Shown in pieces: positions 18,119-28,069 of a DNA stretch of 64,000 nt. The notes under the pieces were generated by a model. That model made no database searches, had not been told where the DNA came from, and worked only from the letters and a program-made list of their open reading frames with translations. This DNA is from Sphingobacterium corticibacterium (GTDB taxonomy: Bacteria > Bacteroidota > Bacteroidia > Sphingobacteriales > Sphingobacteriaceae), in assembly GCF_004208525.1 (NCBI RefSeq), contig NZ_SGIT01000002.1, positions 1,178,001 through 1,242,000 of the forward strand. Reading direction: 5' to 3'. The position numbers were made by a program, and so were the translations under genes. How positions within the stretch are numbered: position 1 is the first letter of the stretch; every line of letters starts with the position of its first letter.

Positions 18119-19327
18119 ATGTTGACCTATCTAGAGGCCCGGGACAAGATTCGAAGCATGGTAAAGCAGCTTCCCATAGAACACGTACCACTCGCCCAAT
18201 CCTTAAATCGTGTACTGGCTCATCCCATCTTCGCCGACAGGGATTATCCTCCGTTTAATCGCGCGGCGATGGACGGAATAGCGATACGCATGGACGATTG
18301 GAATAACGGCATCCGGGAATTCCATATCTCGGACACCATTTTTGCGGGCATGGAAACGCCTGCAGCTATTGCAGCCGGTGAATGCTACAAGATCATGACT
18401 GGCGCAGCTTGTCCTCGTGAAGCAGACACCATTATCCGTAAAGAAGACCTCACCTATACCCCATACGGAACAGCTCGTATCCTGCGGGAATCTATCTCGC
18501 ACGGACAGCACCTTGCGCAACGAGGCGAAGATCTAAAAGAAACCGACCTCGCCGTTACCGCGCCTCGGGTTTGCGATATCTCGCTGATCGGAACGTTGGC
18601 AGCTTTGGGAATCCACCTTGTACCCGTTTTTAAAATGCCGCGTGTAGGGATTGTCACAACCGGCAACGAAGTCGTAGATATCGACCAGCAACCAAAACAC
18701 TTTCAAATCCGCAACAGCAATCAATATCTATTGCGCGCCCTCTGCGAACAATGGCAGTTGCCCGTGCGATCTTGTCAGCATGTGTCAGATGAACCCAAAG
18801 CATTATCAGCCGCCTTTAAGCAGGCCATGGAACAGCAGCTCATCCTGATCAACGGCGGTGTTTCTGCTGGCGATGCCGATCACGTGCCTCAAATCTTACG
18901 AGAACTGGGCGTAGAGATACTATTTCATAAAGTCTCCATTAAGCCCGGCAAACCCCTTTTGGTCGGATTCTTACCAGAAGGCAAGATTATATTTGCGTTG
19001 CCCGGAAACCCCTTATCTTGTTTTATGACCTTCAAGCTATTTGTAGAGGAGTACCTCCACGGATGCATGGGCTTTACGGACGAACGTTTCCAAAAGATAA
19101 AATTACAGCCCTCCAGATCCAAGAAATCTTCGCTCGATGAGTTTTTTCCTGTTTTTCGACAACCCGATACCTACGGATATACCTGGAAACCTCACCATGG
19201 CTCCGGTGACATAACAGCGACTGTCGGATGCGACGGTATTGGCTGGCATATTCATAACAAACAGGTCATTGCGGAAAACGAGACCATACCGGTGCTCTCT
19301 TTGCACCCTTTTTTTAATATCATTTAA
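18119..19327 (+). CDS. moeA: molybdopterin molybdenumtransferase
   Basis: Inserts molybdate into adenylylated molybdopterin. 402 residues with the MoeA order: FNRAAMDGIA near the start, MTGAACPREADTII, VGIVTTGNEVVD, NGGVSAGDADHV and KPGKPLLVG ... ALPGNPLSCF. One base separates it from moaCB. Confidence 0.95.
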   Translation: MLTYLEARDKIRSMVKQLPIEHVPLAQSLNRVLAHPIFADRDYPPFNRAAMDGIAIRMDDWNNGIREFHISDTIFAGMETPAAIAAGECYKIMTGAACPREADTIIRKEDLTYTPYGTARILRESISHGQHLAQRGEDLKETDLAVTAPRVCDISLIGTLAALGIHLVPVFKMPRVGIVTTGNEVVDIDQQPKHFQIRNSNQYLLRALCEQWQLPVRSCQHVSDEPKALSAAFKQAMEQQLILINGGVSAGDADHVPQILRELGVEILFHKVSIKPGKPLLVGFLPEGKIIFALPGNPLSCFMTFKLFVEEYLHGCMGFTDERFQKIKLQPSRSKKSSLDEFFPVFRQPDTYGYTWKPHHGSGDITATVGCDGIGWHIHNKQVIAENETIPVLSLHPFFNII

Positions 19328-19339
19328 ACCATACTAACG

Positions 19340-20662
19340 ATGCAACAGAACCAATCCCCCCTTTCAAAGCTCAACATCTTTTCGTTCAAAGGCGTTCAGA
19401 TGCGTACATTCCATATCACTTGGATAACGTTCTTTTTCTGTTTCTTTGGATGGTTTGGTGTCGCACCTTTGATGCCCATGATTCGCGATCAGCTGAATTT
19501 GACCAAGAGTGAGGTCGGTAATATCATTATCGCGTCCGTCTCCGCCACCATTATTGCCCGTTTATTGATCGGGAAGTTGTGCGATACATTGGGACCACGC
19601 CTCACCTATACCATTTTATTGATTGTGGGTGCTATCCCGATCATGCTGATCGGCCTCAGCAACAGCTATGCTTCTTTTTTGCTATTCAGATTCTGTATCG
19701 GCATTGTTGGCGCTTCTTTCGTCATCACCCAATTTCACACATCCATGATGTTTGCTCCTAACATTGTCGGCACCGCCAATGCGGTAACCGGTGGGTGGGG
19801 AAATCTCGGTGGTGGTGTTACCAATTTAGTTATGCCATTAATTGCTGCGGGTTTTGCCGCGATGGGTTTTGTGAGCGAAGCAGACTCCTGGAGAATCGCC
19901 ATGATTGTCCCTGGCGTCATCCTCCTGATCATGGCTTTTATTTACTACAGATACACGACAGATACGCCTGCGGGGAATTTCAGCAATTTGCAGCAAAGAG
20001 ATACGTCTACCTCTCCGAAAAAAAGCAAGGGATCACTCGTGGAAGCATTGCAGGATTATCGCGTATGGGTATTAACACTCGCTTATGCAGCATGCTTCGG
20101 CATTGAAATAACGGTAGATAATGTTGCTGCGATATTTTTTATAGACCGCTTTGGTACCAGCATCATTGTAGCCGGTGCCATGGCCGGCATATTCGGCGGC
20201 ATGAATATTTTCGCCCGTGCATTGGGGGGCATCGTGAGTGATAAAGTTGGTAAACGATTCGGACTAAAAGGAAAAGGTACATTACTAGGACTACTTTTGG
20301 TTTTGGAAGGTCTGGGTATCGCGTTGTTTGCTGCTTCGGGTACGTTGGTCTTTGCGGTTGCTTCCATGCTGATTTTCGCCTTGTTTCTGAAGATGGCCAA
20401 TGGCTGTACCTATGGGATTGTCCCTTTTATCAATAAAGACAATATTGGTGTCGTCAGTGGTATAGTAGGTGCCGGCGGAAACATCGGTGCCATGTTGGTT
20501 GGTTTTCTATTCAAGTCCGAAAACTTAACCTATGCAGATGCCTTTCAATATATTGGTGTAGGGGTCGTGTTCATCGGTTTGCTCGTTGCGGTGACTAGAT
20601 TCCAGCCAAAGCCCGCCATCAAAAACAGCATAGAGACAGGCGAGCTCGACTTTCAACAATAA
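19340..20662 (+). CDS. narK: nitrate/nitrite transporter (MFS, NarK/NasA type)
   Basis: A 12-helix major facilitator of 440 residues that should bring nitrate into the cytoplasm. The nitrate signature is seen twice: GGWGNLGGGVTNLVMP in helix 5 and GAGGNIGAMLVGFLF in the C-terminal half. An FFGWFGVAPLMP opening helix is also typical. Its place between moeA and the nitrate reductase supports assimilatory uptake. Confidence 0.94.
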   Translation: MQQNQSPLSKLNIFSFKGVQMRTFHITWITFFFCFFGWFGVAPLMPMIRDQLNLTKSEVGNIIIASVSATIIARLLIGKLCDTLGPRLTYTILLIVGAIPIMLIGLSNSYASFLLFRFCIGIVGASFVITQFHTSMMFAPNIVGTANAVTGGWGNLGGGVTNLVMPLIAAGFAAMGFVSEADSWRIAMIVPGVILLIMAFIYYRYTTDTPAGNFSNLQQRDTSTSPKKSKGSLVEALQDYRVWVLTLAYAACFGIEITVDNVAAIFFIDRFGTSIIVAGAMAGIFGGMNIFARALGGIVSDKVGKRFGLKGKGTLLGLLLVLEGLGIALFAASGTLVFAVASMLIFALFLKMANGCTYGIVPFINKDNIGVVSGIVGAGGNIGAMLVGFLFKSENLTYADAFQYIGVGVVFIGLLVAVTRFQPKPAIKNSIETGELDFQQ

Positions 20663-20690
20663 ACATCCATTGATTTGCCTTTTGTCAGAC

Positions 20691-23600
20691 ATGAAAGAAA
20701 AAGAAGTAACAAGTACCTGTTGTTATTGCGGTGTCGGATGCGGCGTGAAAATTCGGCTGGATAAGCACGATTCCGTGACGGTAACAGGTGATGAGGAGCA
20801 TCCGGTCAACCAGGGAAAATTGTGCAGCAAGGGCATGAATCTACAATACACGGTAAACGATAAATCGGATCGTCTGCTTTATCCGCAAATGCGATATCAC
20901 CGCAACATGCCGATGCAACGGGTAAGTTGGGAAGACGCATTAACCCGTACAGCAGCTGTATTCCGCACGATGATAGCTAAGTATGGCCCCGATTCAGTCG
21001 CGTTTTACGCATCTGGACAGTGCCTCACGGAAGAGTATTATGTCATCAATAAACTGATAAAAGGCTTTATAGGTAGCAACAACATCGACACCAATTCACG
21101 TCTATGCATGAGCAGTGCTGTCGCCGCCTACAAAATGGCCCTCGGGGAGGACTCCGTGCCTATTTGCTACGATGATATTGAACTCTCCGACTGCTTTTTG
21201 GTGGAAGGCGCCAACCCCGCCTGGTGCCACCCCATTCTTTGGCGTCGGGTAGAAGCCCACAAAGCAAACCACCCACAGACTAAAATCATTTTGGTCGATC
21301 CTCGAAAAACAGATACAGCAGCCATTGCGGACCTACACCTACAAATTCAACCCGGTACAGATATCGTTTTGAATTATGCTATTGGCCGGCTGCTGATTGA
21401 AAATGATGATATTGATTACCATTTTATAGCACACCATACAGAGGGATTTGAAGATTATAAAACACGTGTATTTGAGCGCACCATAACAGAGGCAGCACAT
21501 ATTTGCTGTATACCCGAATATGAAATCCGTCAAGCCGCAACCTATATAGGCGAATCCAAGTCCCTATTGACCATGTGGACGATGGGACTTAACCAGAGTG
21601 TGAAAGGTGTGGATAAAAATCTGTCGCTCATTAATCTCAACTTGATCACGGGAAAAATCGGTAAGCCAGGTTCCGGACCTTTCTCGTTAACCGGTCAACC
21701 AAATGCTATGGGAGGCCGGGAAGTCGGCGGTCTGGCTAATTTATTGCCTGCACACCGTGATCTGAAAAACGAAATACACCGACAGGAAGTGGCTGATTTT
21801 TGGGGAGGAACTACGCTATCCGACAAACCGGGACTTACCGCAACCGAAATGTTTGAGGCACTGGCCGACGGCAAGTTGAAAGCTGTTTGGATATTGTGTA
21901 CTAATCCGTTGACAAGCCTACCCGATACACGAAAAGTAGAACAGGCCTTGGAAAAAGCTAAATTTGTGGTAGTACAGGAAATCAGCAATAAGCCTCAAAC
22001 CTTAGCCTATGCGGACGTTATTTTGCCCGCAGCCGCCTGGGCAGAAAAAGAAGGAACCATGACCAATTCCGAACGCAGAATCAGTCATTTACACAAAATC
22101 ATCGAACCTCCGGGCGAAGCACTCCCTGACGCCGAAATTATCTGTCGCTTTGCCAAAAAAATGGGTTTCAAAGGTTTTGATTACCCAAACACCGAAGCCA
22201 TATACAAAGAACACACGCGACTCACCGCTAAAACAAATCTGCATATCGAAGGGCTGGATTATGTACAGATTGACAAACATAAAACCATTCAATGGCCCTA
22301 TAATAAGCGACGGAAAATAGGAACAACGCGTTTATTTGCCGATCATGATTTCTATACCCCGTCCAGAAAAGCAATTATCCATAGCCCGGACACGGATCTC
22401 CAAAGTGAATTACCGGATACGGCCTTTCCTTTTATTCTGACCACCGGACGCATCCGTGACCAATGGCATACCATGTCCAAGACCGGTAAAGTCAGTAAGC
22501 TGAAACAGCATATCAGCGAATCTCAGCTCGAAATTCATCGCGATGATGCCGAACGTCTCGGTATAAACGACGGGCAATTGGTCGAAATCACCTCAAGACG
22601 TGGCCATGTACGTGTCAAGGCCAGCCTCAGCTCCAGCATAAAGCCCGGTTGTGTCTTTCTCCCCATGCACTGGGGAAAGCTTGGCGACACCGATTTACAT
22701 CGGGCAAATAACCTCACCAACCCCTTGGTGGATCCCATTTCAAAAGAGCCAGATTTTAAATTCTGCGCCGTACAGGTCGTTCCTTATAAGAAACCGTTTG
22801 AACGCATTGTGATCGTCGGTGCCGGCGCCGGCGCTTTTGGTTTTATAAAAGCTTTTCGGGAAATCAACACCACCGATGAGATAACGGTGATCAGTAATGA
22901 GAACCTGCCCTTTTACAACCGCGTCATGCTACCGCATTATGTAAGTGGCGACCAACAATGGGAGGAACTCGTCAAAATGCGGGATGAGGAAGAAAAGAAT
23001 GTCTACAACATTAACCATATCAGAGGCGTTACCGTGACCCGTATCGATCGTGCGCATAAATACGTGGAAGATTCAAGAGGAATAAAAACACCTTATGACA
23101 CCTTGATCCTCGGCACCGGCAGTCGGTCGGCGATGCCCAAAGATATTCCATCGTTACCGGGGATATTCAGCATCAGACATCGTTCGGATGCCGATAATCT
23201 TCGTAAATTCCTCCGTAAGGACGCTTCTGTCGTCATTATCGGAGGCGGATTACTGGGCTTGGAGATGGCGGCGAGTTTGCGGGAAATGGACGTACAGGTA
23301 ACGGTTGTACAGCGTGTTTCGCGCTTTTTGAACCGGCAATTGGATGTACTCGGCAGCCAATTGCTCCACGAAGAAATGATCGACCAAGGCTGTGATGTCT
23401 TTTACAACGATGAGGTACAACTCTATTACGGCAGAAACAAGGTCAATAAGGTGGAATTAAAGAGTGGCAGACAGATCAAATGCGATGCCGTTATCGTTGC
23501 TATCGGTACGACGCCCAATATGGAGCTGGCAAAAGCCGCCGGATTACATTGTCAGCGTGGGGTGGTGGTAAACAATAGATTACAAACAAGTGATCCAGCT

Positions 23601-24203
23601 ATCTACGCCATCGGCGAAATTGCAGAATTTGAAGGGATCATGTACGGCTTTTCGGCTGCTGCCGAACAGCAAAGTGCTGTGGTGGCCCGTTATCATAACG
23701 GTGACATCGGCAGTATTTATCAGGGTTCTGTCTTTATGAACATCATCAAAATACAGGGCTTCGATCTCTGTAGTATTGGTATTGTCGATTGTCCGAACGA
23801 GGAGTATGAAGAAATTGTATTTATTGACAAGGCAAAGCGCTATTATAAAAAATGTATTATTTACCAGGATCGCTTAGTAGGCGCTGTACTTATTGGTGAT
23901 AAGAATGAATTCCTAGAATTTAAAGACTTGATCACCAATAAGACAGAACTTAGTGAAAAACGTCTGCAGCTATTACGTAGCGGTAGCGCAAAAGAACCGG
24001 TTATTGGCAAGTTGATTTGCAGTTGCAGCCAGGTAGGTGAAGGGAATTTACACAAGCTCATCCAATCCGGATGCACAGCGTTGAAAGCATTATGCGAAAC
24101 CAGTGGTGCCGGAACAGGCTGCGGCTCTTGCCGTCCACAGGTGATGGCAATTTTGGATAGTTTTTTAGCCGAAAAAGAAGAAATGGAGGTCACGAATGGC
24201 TAA
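20691..24203 (+). CDS. assimilatory nitrate reductase fused to FAD reductase and BFD-like domains
   Basis: 1170 residues. Residues 1-700 are a bis-MGD molybdoenzyme of the NasC/NarB type: an N-terminal [4Fe-4S] motif (CCYCGVGC ... LCSKG), SRLCMSS, NPAWCHP, GQPNAMGGREVGGL and a C-terminal aspartate-decarboxylase-like barrel (TTGRIRDQWHTMSKTG). Residues about 703-1060 are an FAD/NAD(P) reductase (VIVGAGAGAFGF, GGGLLGLEMA). Residues about 1106-1160 are a BFD-like [2Fe-2S] domain (CSCSQVGEG ... GTGCGSC). The enzyme may take electrons directly from NAD(P)H. The ATG at 20691 is chosen over a TTG at 20670; the stop overlaps the next gene by 8 bases. Confidence 0.93.
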   Translation: MKEKEVTSTCCYCGVGCGVKIRLDKHDSVTVTGDEEHPVNQGKLCSKGMNLQYTVNDKSDRLLYPQMRYHRNMPMQRVSWEDALTRTAAVFRTMIAKYGPDSVAFYASGQCLTEEYYVINKLIKGFIGSNNIDTNSRLCMSSAVAAYKMALGEDSVPICYDDIELSDCFLVEGANPAWCHPILWRRVEAHKANHPQTKIILVDPRKTDTAAIADLHLQIQPGTDIVLNYAIGRLLIENDDIDYHFIAHHTEGFEDYKTRVFERTITEAAHICCIPEYEIRQAATYIGESKSLLTMWTMGLNQSVKGVDKNLSLINLNLITGKIGKPGSGPFSLTGQPNAMGGREVGGLANLLPAHRDLKNEIHRQEVADFWGGTTLSDKPGLTATEMFEALADGKLKAVWILCTNPLTSLPDTRKVEQALEKAKFVVVQEISNKPQTLAYADVILPAAAWAEKEGTMTNSERRISHLHKIIEPPGEALPDAEIICRFAKKMGFKGFDYPNTEAIYKEHTRLTAKTNLHIEGLDYVQIDKHKTIQWPYNKRRKIGTTRLFADHDFYTPSRKAIIHSPDTDLQSELPDTAFPFILTTGRIRDQWHTMSKTGKVSKLKQHISESQLEIHRDDAERLGINDGQLVEITSRRGHVRVKASLSSSIKPGCVFLPMHWGKLGDTDLHRANNLTNPLVDPISKEPDFKFCAVQVVPYKKPFERIVIVGAGAGAFGFIKAFREINTTDEITVISNENLPFYNRVMLPHYVSGDQQWEELVKMRDEEEKNVYNINHIRGVTVTRIDRAHKYVEDSRGIKTPYDTLILGTGSRSAMPKDIPSLPGIFSIRHRSDADNLRKFLRKDASVVIIGGGLLGLEMAASLREMDVQVTVVQRVSRFLNRQLDVLGSQLLHEEMIDQGCDVFYNDEVQLYYGRNKVNKVELKSGRQIKCDAVIVAIGTTPNMELAKAAGLHCQRGVVVNNRLQTSDPAIYAIGEIAEFEGIMYGFSAAAEQQSAVVARYHNGDIGSIYQGSVFMNIIKIQGFDLCSIGIVDCPNEEYEEIVFIDKAKRYYKKCIIYQDRLVGAVLIGDKNEFLEFKDLITNKTELSEKRLQLLRSGSAKEPVIGKLICSCSQVGEGNLHKLIQSGCTALKALCETSGAGTGCGSCRPQVMAILDSFLAEKEEMEVTNG

Positions 24204-25692
24204 GCAGACACAACCGGAATGGCAACACGTAAAAATCAATCTGCCCGGAGGCTATGTATCGGTGGGTGATTTTAAGGCCATACTGGAAGCGGCGCATGCG
24301 GCAGATGTAAAAACCGTTAAAATCGGCGCACGCCAACAATTGCTTTTCTCTGCCTCCCCGGCGCAAATGGAAGATATCGAATATCAGCTCTTCAATCAAG
24401 AACTGCTGTATGAAGTGAATGAAAACCATTATCCAAATATGGTTAGTTCTTATGTGGCCGACGGGCTTTACAATCAGCCACATTGGTTGAGAGAAGGAAT
24501 TTATAAGGATATTTTAGCCTCCTTTGAGCATACTCCAAAACTAAAGATCAACATCGTCGATGCGAATCAGTCGTTTGTACCTTATTATACCGGCAACCTG
24601 AATTTTGTATCCTCAGGCGTAGGCAATTATTGGTATGTATATATCCGATGGCCCAAAACAAATCAAGTAAGAAGCTGGTCATCACTCATTTACTCCATGG
24701 ATATTGCCGCCATTAGTAAGGAACTGGAAAGCGCCATAATGGATAACAAAGATATAGCAGAAGACGACATTGCTACGCTATGTGCGGATCTGGAATTAAA
24801 AATTAAAACGTCGGGTGCGTTTCATTGTCAACAAATCCAAGAACCGTTAACGGAATCGGATTTCCGTCTTCCCTATTATGAAGGCTTTAACCAATATGAC
24901 GATAAATATTGGCTAGGCATTTACCGACCAGACGAGTGTTACACCGTTTCCTTTTTGCTGGACGTTTGCAACGTCTGCCAGACGTCTCGGGTGGGCCAGA
25001 TCTATACGACGCCCTGGCGGTCACTCATTATTAAAGACATCCGACAGCAAGATCGCAAAGGATGGGATATCATTCTCGACAAACATCGTATTAATTTGCG
25101 CCACGCTTCCAACGAACTAAACTGGCAAATCGAAGATTGGTGTGAACCGGCGTTGAAATTGAAGCGTTTCATCGTCCGATATTTCGATCGTTGGAATATT
25201 CGAACTTATCGGCTATGCTTTGGCATCAAGATTGGATCAAACAGCGGCATTTGGGGTTCGATTATCATCAAACAGATCAACGATGGGAACCGTGAACCCT
25301 ACTTCGATGTTTTCCACACGCAAGATTTCAAGGCCAACTCCTATAACCTCATTCTCTATAAACAACGTGTCACCGAGAAATCGTTACCCGCAACCCTAAA
25401 AACACTTTGTGATTGCTTTTACGATGCTACATTACAAAACAGCCATCCGGTGTCTGAACATCATCCCTCCGATTTACCGGAGTTTTCGCATAGCGCCCCG
25501 CAGCAACCCTTATTCCGCTGTCCACATTGCCTCAGTATTTACGATCCCGCTTATGGGGATGTATTAGCGGCTATAGAACCAGGCATTGCCTTCGGCGATC
25601 TACCTACAGATTATACCTGTGGTCTATGCGGCTCTCCCAAGAAAGAATTTACAGCATTTGATCAAATCAACACCACACCTTTAAAGCACTGA
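24196..25692 (+). CDS. NiR/SiR-like half-domain protein with C-terminal rubredoxin
   Basis: 498 residues, cytoplasmic. Residues about 8-85 (GGYVSVGDFKAILEAAHA, VKIGARQQLLF) look like the ferredoxin-like half-domain of sulfite/nitrite reductases. The middle carries CNVCQTSRVGQIYTTPW, but the C-x5-C and C-x3-C ligands for sirohaem and [4Fe-4S] are absent, so it is not a nitrite reductase. The C-terminus (about 438-485) is a rubredoxin: CPHC, YDPAYGD, FGDLP, CGLCG. It is probably an electron-transfer partner or assembly factor of the nitrate reductase, with which it overlaps by 8 bases. The role is inferred. Confidence 0.82.
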   Translation: MAKQTQPEWQHVKINLPGGYVSVGDFKAILEAAHAADVKTVKIGARQQLLFSASPAQMEDIEYQLFNQELLYEVNENHYPNMVSSYVADGLYNQPHWLREGIYKDILASFEHTPKLKINIVDANQSFVPYYTGNLNFVSSGVGNYWYVYIRWPKTNQVRSWSSLIYSMDIAAISKELESAIMDNKDIAEDDIATLCADLELKIKTSGAFHCQQIQEPLTESDFRLPYYEGFNQYDDKYWLGIYRPDECYTVSFLLDVCNVCQTSRVGQIYTTPWRSLIIKDIRQQDRKGWDIILDKHRINLRHASNELNWQIEDWCEPALKLKRFIVRYFDRWNIRTYRLCFGIKIGSNSGIWGSIIIKQINDGNREPYFDVFHTQDFKANSYNLILYKQRVTEKSLPATLKTLCDCFYDATLQNSHPVSEHHPSDLPEFSHSAPQQPLFRCPHCLSIYDPAYGDVLAAIEPGIAFGDLPTDYTCGLCGSPKKEFTAFDQINTTPLKH

Positions 25693-25693
25693 C

Positions 25694-26422
25694 ATGGAAC
25701 TCTATTATATCGCATTCGTCCTATTTGTTGTTGGCTTCTTGTATGCCTCCGTTGGACACGGAGGTGCCAGCGGTTACATTGCTGTCTTTTCTATTTTTTC
25801 CATTCCGGTAGCGCAATACAAGCCGCTTATTCTCATGCTTAATATGCTTGTTGCCGGTACAGGGTTCTTCCAATTTCGCCGTGCCGGGCACTTCAGGTGG
25901 TCTACCTGTTGGCCATTTTTGATCACCTCCATTCCAACAGCATTTCTAGGTGCCCGGTATGCGCTTGAAGGGAAAGTCTATTTTGTGCTACTCGGTCTTG
26001 CCCTCATATTGCCTACCATCCGGCTACTCGGTATAACCCCCAAGGAGCACCAGAAGCGTAAAACGGTAAATATACCATTGGCATTACTCATAGGCGCCAT
26101 TGTCGGCGTTTTGTCGGGTATGCTCAATATCGGCGGCGGTATCTTTTTAAGCCCGTTGCTTATCTTATTGGGCTGGGCCAATGCCAAGGAGGCTGCAGCT
26201 ACCTCCGCCATTTTTATAACGTTAAATTCTTTCAGTGGCTTGCTCGGCAACACCACACCGATATACATTGATCCATCATTTGCCCTATGGTTCTGTGCGG
26301 CAGCTGCCGGAGGATTTACGGGCGCCTATTTCGGGAGTGCGCGTTTTCCTATGGCAACGGTACGCACCTTGCTGAGTGTAGTGCTCCTGATCGCTTGTTG
26401 TAAACTATTATTTTTCATGTAA
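25694..26422 (+). CDS. TauE/SafE-family membrane permease
   Basis: 242 residues with about seven or eight hydrophobic helices and the glycine-rich repeats of the family (GFLYASVGHGGASGY near the start, GVLSGMLNIGGGIFLSPLLI in the second half). Relatives export sulfite, sulfoacetate or other small anions. In this operon the anion could be nitrite, sulfite or molybdate-related; none can be chosen from sequence. The stop overlaps the moaA start (TAATG). Confidence 0.87.
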   Translation: MELYYIAFVLFVVGFLYASVGHGGASGYIAVFSIFSIPVAQYKPLILMLNMLVAGTGFFQFRRAGHFRWSTCWPFLITSIPTAFLGARYALEGKVYFVLLGLALILPTIRLLGITPKEHQKRKTVNIPLALLIGAIVGVLSGMLNIGGGIFLSPLLILLGWANAKEAAATSAIFITLNSFSGLLGNTTPIYIDPSFALWFCAAAAGGFTGAYFGSARFPMATVRTLLSVVLLIACCKLLFFM

Positions 26423-27372
26423 TGCGAACATTGACAGACCCTATCGGAAGATCATTCAACGTCCTACGCGTAAGCCTATTAGATAGATGCAACTTTGCGT
26501 GCACCTATTGTGTATGTGAAGATGAACTGAACACAACAACACCGAAATCTGCGGTATTGTCCAGCGATGAACTTATCGATCTCATAGGTCGTTTGCACCA
26601 TCTGCTGCATCTACAGACCATACGTTTAACAGGGGGTGAGCCACTGCTATATCCCGACCTTACCAAGTTAACAAAGGGCATTCGACAATTGGGCATCCAA
26701 GATATCCGCATGACGACAAACGGCTTTTTGCTCGCGAAAAAAGTAGTTGCTCTCCAACAAGCTGGTCTTCGGTCCATCAATGTCTCGCTGGATGCATTAT
26801 CCGAAAGTTCCTTCTATAAGGTAACAAAACGGACGGGGCTACAGCAGGTCGTCGAAGGCATAATAGCCGCCCAGGAAATAGGATTGGAGGTAAAAATTAA
26901 CACCGTGATTATGGCCGGTGAAAACGATCAGGAGATTTTGCCTTTACTGGATTTTGCGTTCCGACATCGCATTAAAATACGCTTCTTGGAATTGATGGGC
27001 ATGGGTCACCTATTTGGCGATACCGACAGTAAGTTCTTCTCCCGGCAAGCCATACTGGACAGAATAAGTAGCGTCTATGAAATCCACGAGCAGGTAAAGA
27101 AATGCGGAGACACCGCTACATATTGGTGTACGTCCTGCGGGCATAGCTTCGGAATCATTGCCAATGAGAGCCAGCCTTTTTGTGCAGACTGCAACCGCCT
27201 GCGACTAGACTGCCAGGGGAATATTTATGGCTGTTTAAGTAGCAACACGCCTATACCGCTTCGGGAGGTTAATAGTCAGCAAGGATTGGAGGCGGGCTTA
27301 CACGCCGCATTAGGGCAAAAACAAATGCGGTTTTCCGGAAGTGAAATGAGTATGTTAACAATTGGAGGATAA
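26422..27372 (+). CDS. moaA: GTP 3',8-cyclase
   Basis: Radical-SAM enzyme that, with MoaC, turns GTP into cyclic pyranopterin monophosphate. The N-terminal SAM cluster motif is CNFACTYC, with TGGEPLLYP after it; the C-terminal cluster is CTSCG ... CADCNRLRLDC. The protein ends in Gly-Gly, as active MoaA proteins do. 316 residues. Confidence 0.95.
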   Translation: MRTLTDPIGRSFNVLRVSLLDRCNFACTYCVCEDELNTTTPKSAVLSSDELIDLIGRLHHLLHLQTIRLTGGEPLLYPDLTKLTKGIRQLGIQDIRMTTNGFLLAKKVVALQQAGLRSINVSLDALSESSFYKVTKRTGLQQVVEGIIAAQEIGLEVKINTVIMAGENDQEILPLLDFAFRHRIKIRFLELMGMGHLFGDTDSKFFSRQAILDRISSVYEIHEQVKKCGDTATYWCTSCGHSFGIIANESQPFCADCNRLRLDCQGNIYGCLSSNTPIPLREVNSQQGLEAGLHAALGQKQMRFSGSEMSMLTIGG

Positions 27373-27374
27373 AT

Positions 27375-27611
27375 ATGATTACTTTGGAATTTTTTGCGGG
27401 ATTGAAGGATTACTTCCCGCCCGTTATGGAGGTCCGAGAGACTCCAGAAGACATCAATTCTTTACGACGCTACCTGATTGATCAGCAATCGTTTGCCAAA
27501 ACATTACTAGAGCAATGTCGGTTTGCGGTAGATGATACGTTTGTCCATGAGGATTACCCGCTTCGTCAGGGCGATCTTGTCTTAGTCATTCCACCCAGTA
27601 GCGGAGGTTAA
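27375..27611 (+). CDS. moaD: molybdopterin synthase, sulfur carrier subunit
   Basis: 78 residues, ubiquitin-like fold, ending PPSSGG, the Gly-Gly tail that is thiocarboxylated by the MoeB-like enzyme. It lies between moaA and moaE with 2-base gaps on each side. Confidence 0.92.
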   Translation: MITLEFFAGLKDYFPPVMEVRETPEDINSLRRYLIDQQSFAKTLLEQCRFAVDDTFVHEDYPLRQGDLVLVIPPSSGG

Positions 27612-27613
27612 CG

Positions 27614-28060
27614 ATGATACATCTAAGCACGGAAAAAATCGATGTAATGGCACTTTGGGAGCAGGCGCATCATCCAGCAGCAGGAGGCGTTGTATTGTTT
27701 AGTGGTGAAGTGCGGAATAACCACCAGGGAAAAGAAGTTTCGCATCTTTCATACGAGGCCGCCGAGCAGATGGCCAACAAAATGATTGCCGCATTACTGG
27801 ATGAAGCAAAACAACGCTGGGAGCTACAGGTTGCCATCGCCGTCCATCGGTTAGGCAAGGTTTCAGTCATGGAAACAGCAGTGGTGGTCATTACAGCGGC
27901 TGCCCATCGCGCGGAAGCCTATGCAGCCAATCAATATATCATCGATCGCATCAAACATCATGTACCCCTATGGAAATGTGAGCATTTCGTGGATGGTGAG
28001 CGTGCCTGGGGAGGACATTGCTCCTGCAAGCAGAAGTCAACGGGCAATATAGAACCATAA
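27614..28060 (+). CDS. moaE: molybdopterin synthase, catalytic subunit
   Basis: 148 residues. Takes sulfur from MoaD and makes molybdopterin. The family blocks are present: GGVVLFSGEVRN, LSYEAAEQMANK, AVHRLGKVSVMET and KHHVPLWKCEHFVDG with the catalytic lysine, then WGGHC. Confidence 0.94.
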   Translation: MIHLSTEKIDVMALWEQAHHPAAGGVVLFSGEVRNNHQGKEVSHLSYEAAEQMANKMIAALLDEAKQRWELQVAIAVHRLGKVSVMETAVVVITAAAHRAEAYAANQYIIDRIKHHVPLWKCEHFVDGERAWGGHCSCKQKSTGNIEP

Positions 28061-28069
28061 TATTTACCT

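Noticed and set aside
24196..25692. Second nitrite or sulfite reductase
   Set aside because: The sirohaem and [4Fe-4S] cysteine motifs are absent, so catalysis is unlikely.
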